Source: Paraburkholderia haematera
Lineage (GTDB): Bacteria; Pseudomonadota; Gammaproteobacteria; Burkholderiales; Burkholderiaceae
DNA: 64,000 nucleotides
Assembly (NCBI RefSeq): GCF_905220975.1
Contig: NZ_CAJNBK010000001.1
Span: 248,001-312,000, forward strand
Reading direction: 5' to 3'
Each line of letters starts with the position of its first letter. Within the stretch, counting starts at the first letter, position 1. This document shows, piece after piece, positions 37,084 through 45,720 of the stretch. A model generated the notes under the pieces. That model did no database searches. It had not been told where the DNA came from and was given only the letters and a program-made list of their open reading frames with translations. The position numbers and the translations under genes were made by a program.

Positions 37084-37989
37084 ATGAAACCCATTCCACC
37101 GCTTACCGCTTTGCGCTGCTTTGAGGCCGTCGCCCGGCTCGGCGGTGTCACGCCGGCCGCGCGGGAATTGCACGTCACGCATTCGGCGGTCAGTCAGCAG
37201 ATCAAGGTGCTGGAAGAGTCGATGGGCGTCGCGCTGTTCGTGCGTGAAGCGCGCGGCCTGCGGCTTACCGACGACGGCCGGCTCTACGCGCTCGAAATAC
37301 GCTCGGCGTTGCGCGACATCACGCAGGCGACACGCCGTGCGCAGGCGCGTCCGCACGAAAGCGAACTGGTGATCGCGACCTTGCCGTCGTTCGCGCAGCA
37401 TTGGCTTGTGCCGCGCCTCGCGAGCTTCCGCGAGGCGCATCCGTACTATCGCGTGCGCCTTTTGACGAATCTGCAGATCGAGGATTTTCGCCAGAGTACG
37501 AGTGACATCGGTATTCGCATGGGGCAGGGGCATTGGCCCGACGTCGCGCAACAGAAGCTATTCGACGACGACATGCTCGTGGTCGCAGCCCCGCATTTCG
37601 CGCTCGGGCCAAACGGCCGTTTTCCGCGCACGGCCGAGGACGTGCTCGCGTGTCCGCTGATCTCGAGCCCCGACGCGCCCTGGAGCGACTGGTGCCAGGC
37701 GGGGCAGGTGGCCGAGCCGGCCGCTGAAGCACTGGTGCTGTCGGCGAACGATTCGAACGTCGTGATCGGCGCCGTGCTGCTCGGGCAGGGTGTCGCGCTC
37801 GAGCGGCGCAGCCTCGTCGCGCACGCGCTCGCGCGAGGCGAACTGGTGCAGATCACGGACATCCGCGTGCCGTATCGCTATCCGTACTGGCTGGTGTGGC
37901 AGCAACGCGAGATTCTGAACGCAAAACAGGCGCATTTCGCACAGTGGATCGACGCGCAGGTCGGTGCCTATTTGCGTAGTGGTTCCTGA
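37084..37989 (+). CDS. LysR-family regulator (GcvA-like)
   Basis: This 301-residue protein has the GcvA-type start MKPIPPLTALRCFEAVARLGGVTPAARELHVTHSAVSQQIKVLEE with the winged helix-turn-helix near residues 10-55. A periplasmic-binding-like effector domain fills the rest. It is divergent from the GST gene and probably controls it and itself. No ligand can be inferred from the sequence. It is a complete LysR, unlike the broken one at 32822-33708. Confidence 0.92.
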   Translation: MKPIPPLTALRCFEAVARLGGVTPAARELHVTHSAVSQQIKVLEESMGVALFVREARGLRLTDDGRLYALEIRSALRDITQATRRAQARPHESELVIATLPSFAQHWLVPRLASFREAHPYYRVRLLTNLQIEDFRQSTSDIGIRMGQGHWPDVAQQKLFDDDMLVVAAPHFALGPNGRFPRTAEDVLACPLISSPDAPWSDWCQAGQVAEPAAEALVLSANDSNVVIGAVLLGQGVALERRSLVAHALARGELVQITDIRVPYRYPYWLVWQQREILNAKQAHFAQWIDAQVGAYLRSGS

Positions 37990-38203
37990 GATTCTGTGGC
38001 GATTGGCGCGCGCAGGCCGCCGCTCGCGGGGGATTACCGGGTTGCGCGTAAATGTCAGTCGTATATATTCGGGATTCCCGTCTCAGACTTCGCCGGGAAC
38101 CACGAAGCATCGATTCACGTGGCGTTGCGCCCGCCTTTCGCTGCTCGCACTCCGTCAAGGGCGTTTCGCCACCACATATCTTCTAATACGACTGGAGAGA
38201 ACA

Positions 38204-38539
38204 ATGACTTCTTCACCTGCAAAGAAATGGGCTGTGCTGCTGACATCGGTTGTGCTGAGCGCGGCTTCGGTTGCACCGGCGTTCGCGCAAAGCGGCGCAA
38301 GTGCTCCGGCGGGCGATGGCGCTAATGCCACCACGGCCGCCACGCCGGCGGCTGCATCCAAGGCAGCCGCCAAGGCGCAACGCAAGGCCGCGCGCAAGCA
38401 GGCGAGGGCGAAGAAGAACGCCGAGTTGAAGCAGTTGGAGAGCAATGGGTATAACCCGTCGCGCAACGATCCGAACTATCCGACGGATCTCCAGAACGCG
38501 CAGAAAAAGGCGGCAGCGGGCGCGGCGGCGAGCCAGTAA
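38204..38539 (+). CDS. Small exported DUF4148-like protein
   Basis: The 111-residue protein begins with a signal peptide (MTSSPAKKWAVLLTSVVLSAASVAPAFAQ, cut after about residue 28). A Lys/Ala/Arg-rich helix (AAAKAQRKAARKQARAKKN) and a YNPSRNDPNYPTDLQNAQ motif follow, resembling the C-terminal part of Burkholderia DUF4148 proteins. It is probably periplasmic. SD GGAGAG lies at 38193-38198 before ATG 38204. The function of the family is unknown. A shared terminator follows at 38631. Confidence 0.75.
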   Translation: MTSSPAKKWAVLLTSVVLSAASVAPAFAQSGASAPAGDGANATTAATPAAASKAAAKAQRKAARKQARAKKNAELKQLESNGYNPSRNDPNYPTDLQNAQKKAAAGAAASQ

Positions 38540-38630
38540 GCGGCCGTGGGTCGGATGGAAGTTGCCGGCCCGGTCGTGCTTGCGCTGGGGGCCTGGCAAA
38601 CGCAGCCCGGCAAGCACAAGGTATGAAGAT

Positions 38631-38657
38631 AAACGAGGCGCTCAGGCGCCTCGTTTT
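38631..38657. terminator. Terminator hairpin between convergent genes
   Basis: AAACGAGGCGC (38631-38641), loop TCAG, and GCGCCTCGTTT (38646-38656) form an 11-bp stem with a short T run after it. It lies between the DUF4148-like gene and the thioesterase gene, which converge, and could serve both. Confidence 0.75.
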
Positions 38658-38674
38658 CGTTCAATCTCCGCCGC

Positions 38675-39070
38675 TCAATCCAGCACTGGCAGCGCGCGCG
38701 GGCGCCGGTCGCTATCGGTTGCGACGTAGGTCAGGGTCGCCTCGGTGACCTTCACGAGGTCTTCGGTCAGGCTCATGCGCTGCGCGTAGACCTCGACCGC
38801 CACCGTCACCGAGGTGTTGCCCGTCTTGACGATATCCGCGTAGAAGCTCAACAGATCGCCGACGAACACCGGTTGCTTGAAGACGAACGAATTGACCGCG
38901 ATGGTCGCCACCCTCCCGTTGGCGCGGCGGCTGGCCGGAATCGAACCGGCGATATCCACTTGCGCCATGATCCAGCCGCCGAACACGTCGCCATGGACGT
39001 TCGCGTCTGACGGTTGCGGCACGACGCGCAGCGCGCAAGATTTTTGCGGGAGTTGGAGGAGATCGGTCAT
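38675..39070 (-). CDS. Acyl-CoA thioesterase, YciA-type hotdog protein
   Basis: The 131-residue single hotdog domain shows the YciA/acyl-CoA thioesterase signature DANVHGDVFGGWIMAQVDIAG, whose Asp is the likely catalytic residue. It hydrolyses short- to medium-chain acyl-CoA and keeps the CoA pool balanced. It stands alone on the minus strand between a terminator and a 488-bp gene-free region. The symbol yciA fits by similarity but the family is broad, so none is given. Confidence 0.88.
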   Translation of the reverse strand: MTDLLQLPQKSCALRVVPQPSDANVHGDVFGGWIMAQVDIAGSIPASRRANGRVATIAVNSFVFKQPVFVGDLLSFYADIVKTGNTSVTVAVEVYAQRMSLTEDLVKVTEATLTYVATDSDRRPRALPVLD

Positions 39071-39558
39071 CGGGACACCCTTGAAATTCGTAATGGCTCG
39101 GTCGGCTCGACAGGTAGGCGGGGGATTTCACGAAGACTGCACGACTGCGCAGCACAGCCGCACGGCCCAGATGAAACTACGGCCGACCATCTCGTGAAAA
39201 GCGGCGCCAGCCGGCTTCTGTGACAGTAAAAGATCAGGAATTGTACGGGAAAGGGCCAGCCAGAGCGCGTACCGGAAAGCAGTGGGTCCGGTTGGTTCGC
39301 TGCGGGCGGGGCGTACCGCCGAAAACACGTGATCCGCCTGGAATTGGCGGCGCGCGGTTCTGTTTCGAGAATCCCGACCCGAAATGTCGTTACGAAGTAC
39401 CGGGGTAACGCCCTCCGTAAAAACATCGGCGCACGATGGCGATTCCTGGGCGGACTGCCTTGTTCTGGAAATCCAAGGCGCTGCCGCGGATTGCGGTTTC
39501 GAGCCAGACAAAACGAGGGGGTGCGCTCGTCCCGAAATCCGATGACGCGAGATAATCC
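39071..39558. other. Gene-free region before the putative CNF-like toxin gene
   Basis: No supported gene occurs in this 488-bp stretch; the overlapping short frames have no recognisable motifs. It carries the leftward promoter of the thioesterase gene and presumably the rightward promoter of the putative toxin gene. No clear sigma-70 promoter and no TTCG-N16-TTCG (hrpII/PIP-type) box was found. Confidence 0.5.
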
Positions 39559-41397
39559 ATGAGAATCAACAGCAGTCTTGCAACTTCCCATTGGCAGGAG
39601 CCCGAGCCGAATAATATGGCGCTCGCCCGCGATGAACAAGGCGCCGGCCCCGGTGGCTCACGCGTGAAACGCGCTATACCTCAAGACGACCCGACACCTG
39701 CGTCGCCAAAGAACGAGCCGCCCAGCAATGGCCCGGATGAGGTCCGATATGTGGGGGGCATTCGCGTCAGAACCGATTACACGTTGGAAGAGGTGCTGGG
39801 CACAGTTAAAGATGCGCTTAAACACCCTATTGGCGCTTTTGCCGCGAGTGTTAGCGACATGCACCACGTCATAACGCATGGCAGGAATATCACAGCGCAG
39901 GAAAGGAAAGAGATTGCGGAAGATACCGCTCAGATCGATTCCGTTCTGGTGGCTATTCGTGGGATGACGCCTGCCGGTGGCGTAATGAATGTCATCACTG
40001 TTTCCGCCGACGTGCTAAATGCCATGTCTAAAGACAAGCCATTGACGCTGGACCAGATGCACGATCTGGTCTTCAGTATTAACGATTTGCCTTCCGGAGA
40101 TAGCGTCGCAATACCCGTCAGGCGAGGGGAAAGTGCGGCAGCGAATCCGCCATTGAGCCGTCTGGGTTTCAATCCTCCCAAGCGACTACGGGATGGCCGT
40201 AAAGGCTATACGCTAAGTCCAACCAAGCCCCCCAAATTACCTGGTGAGACCCCGGGGCCAAGCGGAAGTGGCCCCGGGGCGCGGCCAGGAAGTACTCCCC
40301 GGCCTGGTGCGCCGGAAGGCGGTACGGTCGAGGCGCGGCCCGGCCATAGCCAGGGGGCGCGGCCAAAAAGTACTCCGCGGCCTGATGCGCCGAGAGCCGG
40401 CGCAGCCGAGCTGCCGCCGGGCACCAGCCACGAAGGGCGGTCTTCCTCATCCATCAGATCAAAATTCCCGGGGGCGTTTTATAGCGCTGCCAACCGGGTC
40501 AGGAAAGGCGATATTGCGCCTCTTGAAGGGAAAGGCGCCATTTACCTCAAGACGACCGGTAAGACCAAAACGGGGTTCAGTTTTTATCGTTCCGATAAGG
40601 ACGTGAAAATGTCCGAGCTCGCTAATTCGTCGACTATCACGCCCGCTGCGGAGCAAGGAGTTTTGCGAATGGGCAATGGGCAGGACGTCACTTCTCTTTC
40701 CCGAGTCTCAGGGAGTTATTTCGGTCGGTGGGGGCGGGATAATCGCAGTCTGAGTGAGAAGATCGATGTGATCGAACTCCAAAACGGTAACGAAGGCGTG
40801 GGTGCTGTCCGAGTATCCTTTGCAGATATACCGCTCAAGGGATCTGTTCTGGTGACAACAGGGGCGCTTAGTGGGTGTACTGCGATGTTCGCAGCGGACA
40901 ACCAGAGTTTTTATGCTTATCATACCGGGACATCGACGCCGGCGGCTAACTGGAAAACCGCTCAGGAAGGCGTGAGTAGCCTGCGAGAGGCGCACGAACA
41001 TTTAAAACCAGATGTCCAAAAAAAGACACTCGAGCAACCCGGCAATAACGATCTGATCGACATGGGGAATGATTATCCATTTTCCGTGATTGTCTATAGC
41101 GGAAAATACAATAAGGCGCGGCCGCAGGACGACACGCGTATTAACCGGCCGGAATGGGGGTGGTCGGACGGAACGCATGTTCAGAATTATTTTGAATCCG
41201 ATCAAAAAATACCGTCGATAGGAACAGGCGTTGCGTTGATTCGAAAAGATGCGCGGGGACACGTTTCAGTCAGCGTGCTTTACGAGAAAGGCGCATTGAA
41301 AAGCGCAACGTCCAAGGGGAGCAGGGGCGATCCCCTCACGTACGACTATAAAGCTATGGAGACGGCAAAGTATAAGTTTGTTCCGCAAGGTAGCTGA
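39559..41397 (+). CDS. Putative CNF-like glutamine deamidase toxin/effector (LSGC motif)
   Basis: This 612-residue protein has no similarity I recognise in its first 300 residues. The N-terminus is polar and Pro/Ser-rich with no signal peptide. A helical part spans about 75-175, and a Gly/Pro/Arg linker (about 225-295) contains two copies of GARP-x-STPRP-x-AP. The C-terminal part has TTGALSGCTAMF with Cys440 and YHTG with His455. LSGC and a Cys-His gap of exactly 15 equal those of E. coli CNF1 (C866, H881), which deamidates Rho-family GTPases; the LSGC motif is also in Burkholderia BLF1. GC content is about 42-43% in sampled 60-base lines, against about 68% in the ABC gene next door, suggesting transfer. 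Secretion system unknown; no immunity or chaperone gene is visible. ATG 39559 has a poor SD; ATG 39616 is possible. Confidence 0.72.
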   Translation: MRINSSLATSHWQEPEPNNMALARDEQGAGPGGSRVKRAIPQDDPTPASPKNEPPSNGPDEVRYVGGIRVRTDYTLEEVLGTVKDALKHPIGAFAASVSDMHHVITHGRNITAQERKEIAEDTAQIDSVLVAIRGMTPAGGVMNVITVSADVLNAMSKDKPLTLDQMHDLVFSINDLPSGDSVAIPVRRGESAAANPPLSRLGFNPPKRLRDGRKGYTLSPTKPPKLPGETPGPSGSGPGARPGSTPRPGAPEGGTVEARPGHSQGARPKSTPRPDAPRAGAAELPPGTSHEGRSSSSIRSKFPGAFYSAANRVRKGDIAPLEGKGAIYLKTTGKTKTGFSFYRSDKDVKMSELANSSTITPAAEQGVLRMGNGQDVTSLSRVSGSYFGRWGRDNRSLSEKIDVIELQNGNEGVGAVRVSFADIPLKGSVLVTTGALSGCTAMFAADNQSFYAYHTGTSTPAANWKTAQEGVSSLREAHEHLKPDVQKKTLEQPGNNDLIDMGNDYPFSVIVYSGKYNKARPQDDTRINRPEWGWSDGTHVQNYFESDQKIPSIGTGVALIRKDARGHVSVSVLYEKGALKSATSKGSRGDPLTYDYKAMETAKYKFVPQGS

Positions 41398-41655
41398 CGG
41401 GGCGAGCAAACGGTTTCGGGGACGAAGTCATACTGCCGGTAGCCGGGCCGAGCGCCTTCCGGACGTTATTCCGCAGCCGATACGGCAAGACCGCGATCGG
41501 CAAAAGCCAGACGGTCTGGGAATACGGTAGACTGATCCGGAATCACAAGGCGCTTAAGCCATCCACAGTGAAGGCGGGCGCCGCAGACTTCGCTGGAGCG
41601 CGTCGGACCTGTATATGGCGGTTTCGTCGCTCCCACACTCTCCTCAGCCGATCCC

Positions 41656-43545
41656 ATGCGCCGTACGCCCTCGTCCGAACCTTCACCGATCTCGACCCAG
41701 CCGCGCAATGACTGGCAAACGATCCTGTCGCTGCTGCCCTACCTCGCCACCTATAAATGGCGGGTCGGGTTCGCCTTGAGCTGCCTGATCGGCGCGAAGG
41801 TCGCCAATCTCGGCGTACCGATTGTGATGAAACGGATCGTCGACAGCCTCGCTTCGGTGCAGCATCTCACCGCGCTCGGTCGCGCGCATGATTCGCCAGG
41901 TATCGTGCTGCTGGGCGGCGTGGGTTTGCTGGTGGTCGCCTATGCGATAGTGCGGCTGTCCACCTCCCTGTTTACCGAGCTGCGCGAGATCCTGTTTTCG
42001 AAGGTGACCGAAAGCGCGGTGCGCCAGCTCGCGCTGAAAGTGTTCCGCCATTTGCACGCGCTGTCACTGCGCTTCCATCTCGAACGGCAGACGGGCGGCA
42101 TGTCGCGCGATATCGAACGCGGCACGCGCGGCATCACGCAACTGATTTCGTATTCGCTGTACAGCATCCTTCCGACACTGGTCGAAGTCGGCCTCGTGCT
42201 GGGATTTTTTGTCGTCAAGTACGAGGCGTATTACGCGATCGTCACGTTCATTGCGCTCGCCGTGTACATCACGTTCACCGTGAAAGTCACCGAGTGGCGC
42301 ACGCATTTTCGCCGCACGATGAACGACCTCGATTCAAAGGCGAATTCGCGCGCAATCGATTCGCTGCTCAACTACGAGACCGTGAAGTACTTCGGCAACG
42401 AAGAGTGGGAAGCGCGCCGTTACGACGAAAATCTCAAACGCTATCGCACGGCCGCGATCAAATCGCAGCGTTCGCTGTCGGCGCTGAACTTTGGGCAGCA
42501 GGCGATCATCGGCACGGGTCTCGTGTTCATTCTGTGGCGCGCAACCGAAGGCGTGATGGCCGGGCGCCTCACGCTTGGCGATCTTGTGCTGATCAACACC
42601 TTCATGCTGCAGCTCTATATACCGCTGAATTTTCTCGGCGTCGTGTATCGCGAACTGAAGCAAAGCCTCACCGATATGGACCGCATGTTCACGCTGCTCG
42701 GCGCGGCCCAGGAAGTGCCCGATGTGCCGGACGCGCCCGCGCTGCGGGTGAGCGGTGCGCAGGTGCGCTTCGAGAGTGTGAACTTCTCGTATGAGCCGGC
42801 ACGGCAGATTCTGCACGACGTGAGCTTCACGATACCGGCGGGCAGCACCACGGCGGTGGTCGGCCATAGCGGCTCGGGCAAATCGACCCTCGCGCGGCTG
42901 ATATTCCGCTTCTATGACCTGGATCGCGCAACGGGCGGTGCGATCACCATCGACGGTCAGGATATTCGCGACGTCACGCAAGACTCGTTGCGTGCTTCGA
43001 TCGGCATCGTGCCGCAGGATACCGTGCTGTTCAACGATTCGATCTACTACAACATTGCTTATGGCCGTCCGTCGGCCACGCGCGAGGAAGTGATTGCGGC
43101 GGCGCGCGCGGCGCATATTCACGACTTCATCGAAGGGCTGCCGAAGGGTTACGAGACCCCGGTCGGCGAGCGTGGCCTGAAGCTGTCCGGCGGTGAAAAA
43201 CAACGCGTCGCGATTGCGCGGACCATCCTCAAGAATCCGCCGATCCTGCTGTTCGACGAAGCGACTTCGGCACTCGATTCGCGCTCGGAGCGCGCGATCC
43301 AGCATGAGCTCGATCAGATCGCCCGCGAGCGCACGACGCTGATCATCGCGCACCGGCTTTCGACAGTGGTGCACGCACAGCAGATCATCGTGATGGACAA
43401 GGGGCGCATCGTCGAGCGCGGGACGCATGCCGAGTTGCTGCGTGCCAACGGCCTCTTCGCGCAGATGTGGGCGTTGCAGCAGCAACGTGCAGCAGAGGCG
43501 TCGGAGTCGGCGGAAACGGTAACTGCGGGAGAGGGTGGGCGGTGA
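41656..43545 (+). CDS. ABC exporter, Atm1-type half transporter (permease-ATPase fusion)
   Basis: The 629-residue protein fuses a six-helix membrane domain (about 35-345) to a nucleotide-binding domain. The latter has Walker A GHSGSGKST, signature LSGGEKQR, Walker B ILLFDEATSALD and H-loop IAHRLST. The membrane domain resembles Atm1/HMT1-type exporters (MNDLDSKANSRAIDSLLNYETVKYFGNE), which in bacteria export glutathione-linked metals or sulfur species and act as homodimers. It is preceded by a low-GC boundary and faces murU convergently. The substrate is inferred only. Confidence 0.9.
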   Translation: MRRTPSSEPSPISTQPRNDWQTILSLLPYLATYKWRVGFALSCLIGAKVANLGVPIVMKRIVDSLASVQHLTALGRAHDSPGIVLLGGVGLLVVAYAIVRLSTSLFTELREILFSKVTESAVRQLALKVFRHLHALSLRFHLERQTGGMSRDIERGTRGITQLISYSLYSILPTLVEVGLVLGFFVVKYEAYYAIVTFIALAVYITFTVKVTEWRTHFRRTMNDLDSKANSRAIDSLLNYETVKYFGNEEWEARRYDENLKRYRTAAIKSQRSLSALNFGQQAIIGTGLVFILWRATEGVMAGRLTLGDLVLINTFMLQLYIPLNFLGVVYRELKQSLTDMDRMFTLLGAAQEVPDVPDAPALRVSGAQVRFESVNFSYEPARQILHDVSFTIPAGSTTAVVGHSGSGKSTLARLIFRFYDLDRATGGAITIDGQDIRDVTQDSLRASIGIVPQDTVLFNDSIYYNIAYGRPSATREEVIAAARAAHIHDFIEGLPKGYETPVGERGLKLSGGEKQRVAIARTILKNPPILLFDEATSALDSRSERAIQHELDQIARERTTLIIAHRLSTVVHAQQIIVMDKGRIVERGTHAELLRANGLFAQMWALQQQRAAEASESAETVTAGEGGR

Positions 43546-43701
43546 GCAAGCTTCGGCGGGGTGCAGCACGTTTGTTTACTGGATCGCGCGTGTAGTGTGC
43601 TCGCCGCTGGGCGCCTGGCATTCGGCGCCGACGTCCTGTCTTTGTTCGTTGCACGTTGAGCCGCGAGTTGTCTCACGGTGCCGCTCGGCAAGTTGTCGTG
43701 C

Positions 43702-44409
43702 TCAGCGCGCGTTCAGGCGCTGATCCAACGCCTGTAATTGCGCCGGCGTGCCAACGTTTTCCCACAGTCCCTCATACAACTCCCCGCTCGCGAGGCCACG
43801 CGCAATCGTCTCGCGGTAGTACGGCCTGAGCGCGCGCCGCGTGCCGCGCGGCAGATCGCGGAACATGCGTGTGTCGTACAGACCGATATTGCCGAACGTG
43901 AAGCGCGGTTGCGCCTCGAGCGACAGCGTTCCGTCGACCAGACCAAAGTCGCCGTTCGGATGAAACGCCGGGTTCGGCACCATCACCAGATGCATGCCGG
44001 GCCCGGTGAGCGACTTCAGTGCTTCGGCGCGCGTATTCAGCGTTGCGTAATCGAAATCCGCGTAGACGTCGCCACTGACCGCAACGAATACTTCGGGCGC
44101 GCCCTCGTCTTCGAGCAACGGCAGCGCCTGCACGATTCCGCCCGCCGTCTCCAGCGCTTCATGCTCGGCCGAGTAGCGCAGTTGCACGCCCCAGCGCGAA
44201 CCGTCGCCGAGCGCGGCTTCAATCCGTTCGCCGAGCCACGCGTGGTTGATCACGATGGTTTGCAAGCCGGCCCGCGCGAGGCGTTCGATCTGCCACACGA
44301 TCAACGGCTTGCCGCCCACTTCGAGCAAAGGCTTCGGGCACGTATCGGTCAACGGACGCATGCGTTCGCCGCGCCCGGCGGCGAAAATCATCGCTTTCTT
44401 CAGAGACAT
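43702..44409 (-). CDS. murU: N-acetylmuramate alpha-1-phosphate uridylyltransferase (MurU)
   Basis: MurU transfers UMP to MurNAc-1-phosphate, giving UDP-MurNAc in peptidoglycan recycling. The 235-residue nucleotidyltransferase has the consensus AAGRGERMRPLTDTCPKPLL and G-x-D metal-site VSGDVYADFD (near 113). The preceding gene on the same strand, amgK, makes its substrate, and the two are 9 bp apart. Two ATGs at 44415 and 44409 are possible; MSLKKAMIFAAG (44409) is used here. Pseudomonas-type AmgK/MurU recycling lets cells bypass fosfomycin-sensitive synthesis. Confidence 0.9.
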   Translation of the reverse strand: MSLKKAMIFAAGRGERMRPLTDTCPKPLLEVGGKPLIVWQIERLARAGLQTIVINHAWLGERIEAALGDGSRWGVQLRYSAEHEALETAGGIVQALPLLEDEGAPEVFVAVSGDVYADFDYATLNTRAEALKSLTGPGMHLVMVPNPAFHPNGDFGLVDGTLSLEAQPRFTFGNIGLYDTRMFRDLPRGTRRALRPYYRETIARGLASGELYEGLWENVGTPAQLQALDQRLNAR

Positions 44410-44418
44410 CGTCATGGG

Positions 44419-45498
44419 TCAGAACGTGTAGCCGACTTCATTCGCGCGGCCTTCGAGCTCGTCGAGCAGCTTTGCGAACGGACGCAGCGGCGCATAACGC
44501 TCGGCAACCTTGCGCGCATAACCGATGAAGCGCGGCAGATCCTTCATGTAGTGCGGTTTGCCGTCGCGGTAGTTGATCCGGCAGAACAGCCCCAGCACCT
44601 TGATGTGCCGTTGCAGCCCCATCCATTCGAGCTGGCGGTAGAACTCGCCGAAATCCGCATCGACCGGCAGGCCCGCTTTTTTCGCGCGTTCCCAGTAATA
44701 CACGAAGCAATCCAGCTCAAACTCTTCGTCCCAGCTGAGAAAGGCATCGCGCAGCAACGAGGCGACGTCATACGTGATCGGGCCGGTCACCGCGTCCTGG
44801 AAGTCCAGCACGCCGGGATTCACGGGATTGGGGGCGGCCGCGACCATCAGATTGCGCGGCATGAAATCGCGCAGCATGAACACCTGCGGTTGCGCCCGGG
44901 CGCTCGCGATCAGCAGCGCGAAGGTGCGATCGAGCAGCCCGCGGGTCTTCTCGTCGACCTCGCGGCCCAGATGGCGGCCGATGAACCACTCCGGCATCAA
45001 GTCCATCTCGCGGCGCAGGAAGGCTTCGTCGAAGGGCGGCAGCACGCCTTCGCGCGACGTGAGCTGCCAGCGGATCAGCGCATCGAGCGCGTCGCGCATC
45101 AACGTGCGGGCAAGGCGCGGGTCGTCGGCGCTTTGCGCCCCGGTCAGCGCGCCGAGGTACGAATCGGTGCCCAGATCGGTGACGAGCATGAACCCGGCGT
45201 CGAAGTCGACCTCCAGCACGCGCGGCACATGCACGTTGGCGGCGTCGAGCAATTGCGCGATTTGCACAAATTCGCGGCACTTTTCGGGCGGCGGGGCATC
45301 GACGGCGATCAGGGTGCCGGCGCTTTCGCCTTCCGCCGCCTTACCGGCGAGCCGGAAATAGCGGCGAAAACTGGCGTCGGACGAAGCCGGCACAAGTGTG
45401 TCTAGCTCGAGCGCATAGCGCGCTGCGTGGGCATTCAGCCAGGCCTTGAGCAGTTCGAGGCGGGTATCTTTGGAGTCTTTTGAGAGGGGCAGCGTCAT
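44419..45498 (-). CDS. amgK: N-acetylmuramate/N-acetylglucosamine kinase (AmgK)
   Basis: AmgK phosphorylates MurNAc at the anomeric position. The 359-residue protein belongs to the aminoglycoside phosphotransferase-like kinase family, with the catalytic loop FMLRDFMPRNLMV and the metal-binding LDFQDAVTGPITYDV. The pairing with murU supports the identity. The ATG at 45498 (MTLPLSK) is used; the frame extends 5 codons to 45513 without a better start signal. It is divergent from lptD with a 222-bp gap. Confidence 0.9.
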   Translation of the reverse strand: MTLPLSKDSKDTRLELLKAWLNAHAARYALELDTLVPASSDASFRRYFRLAGKAAEGESAGTLIAVDAPPPEKCREFVQIAQLLDAANVHVPRVLEVDFDAGFMLVTDLGTDSYLGALTGAQSADDPRLARTLMRDALDALIRWQLTSREGVLPPFDEAFLRREMDLMPEWFIGRHLGREVDEKTRGLLDRTFALLIASARAQPQVFMLRDFMPRNLMVAAAPNPVNPGVLDFQDAVTGPITYDVASLLRDAFLSWDEEFELDCFVYYWERAKKAGLPVDADFGEFYRQLEWMGLQRHIKVLGLFCRINYRDGKPHYMKDLPRFIGYARKVAERYAPLRPFAKLLDELEGRANEVGYTF

Positions 45499-45514
45499 GA
45501 AAACCGGCGGCAAA

Positions 45515-45543
45515 TTCTGAGGGGCAACGTCTTGCCATATAAT
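45515..45543 (+). promoter_or_regulatory. Putative promoter of the lptD-surA-pdxA-rsmA run
   Basis: TTCTGA (45515-45520) and a perfect TATAAT (45538-45543) are 17 bp apart and point towards lptD, with a 5' leader of about 170 nt. A weaker leftward promoter for amgK may overlap the same stretch. Confidence 0.5.
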
Positions 45544-45720
45544 ACCCCACGACTTTTTTGACGCGACTCACGCCAGTTTTCGCGTGTTCCGCTTTACCGC
45601 CCGCCTCATCGTTCGACAGATTGTAAATATTGATGTGCAGCCGACTGTCACGGTCGGGATGTGCAGGCGGTGGATCGTGACTGCAGAAGCTGACGGACGG
45701 GCCGATTCGCCAAACGATAC

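Noticed and set aside
39400..39558. hrpII/PIP-type box before the CNF-like gene
   Set aside because: TTCG elements occur but no TTCG-N16-TTCG pair with the right spacing was found.
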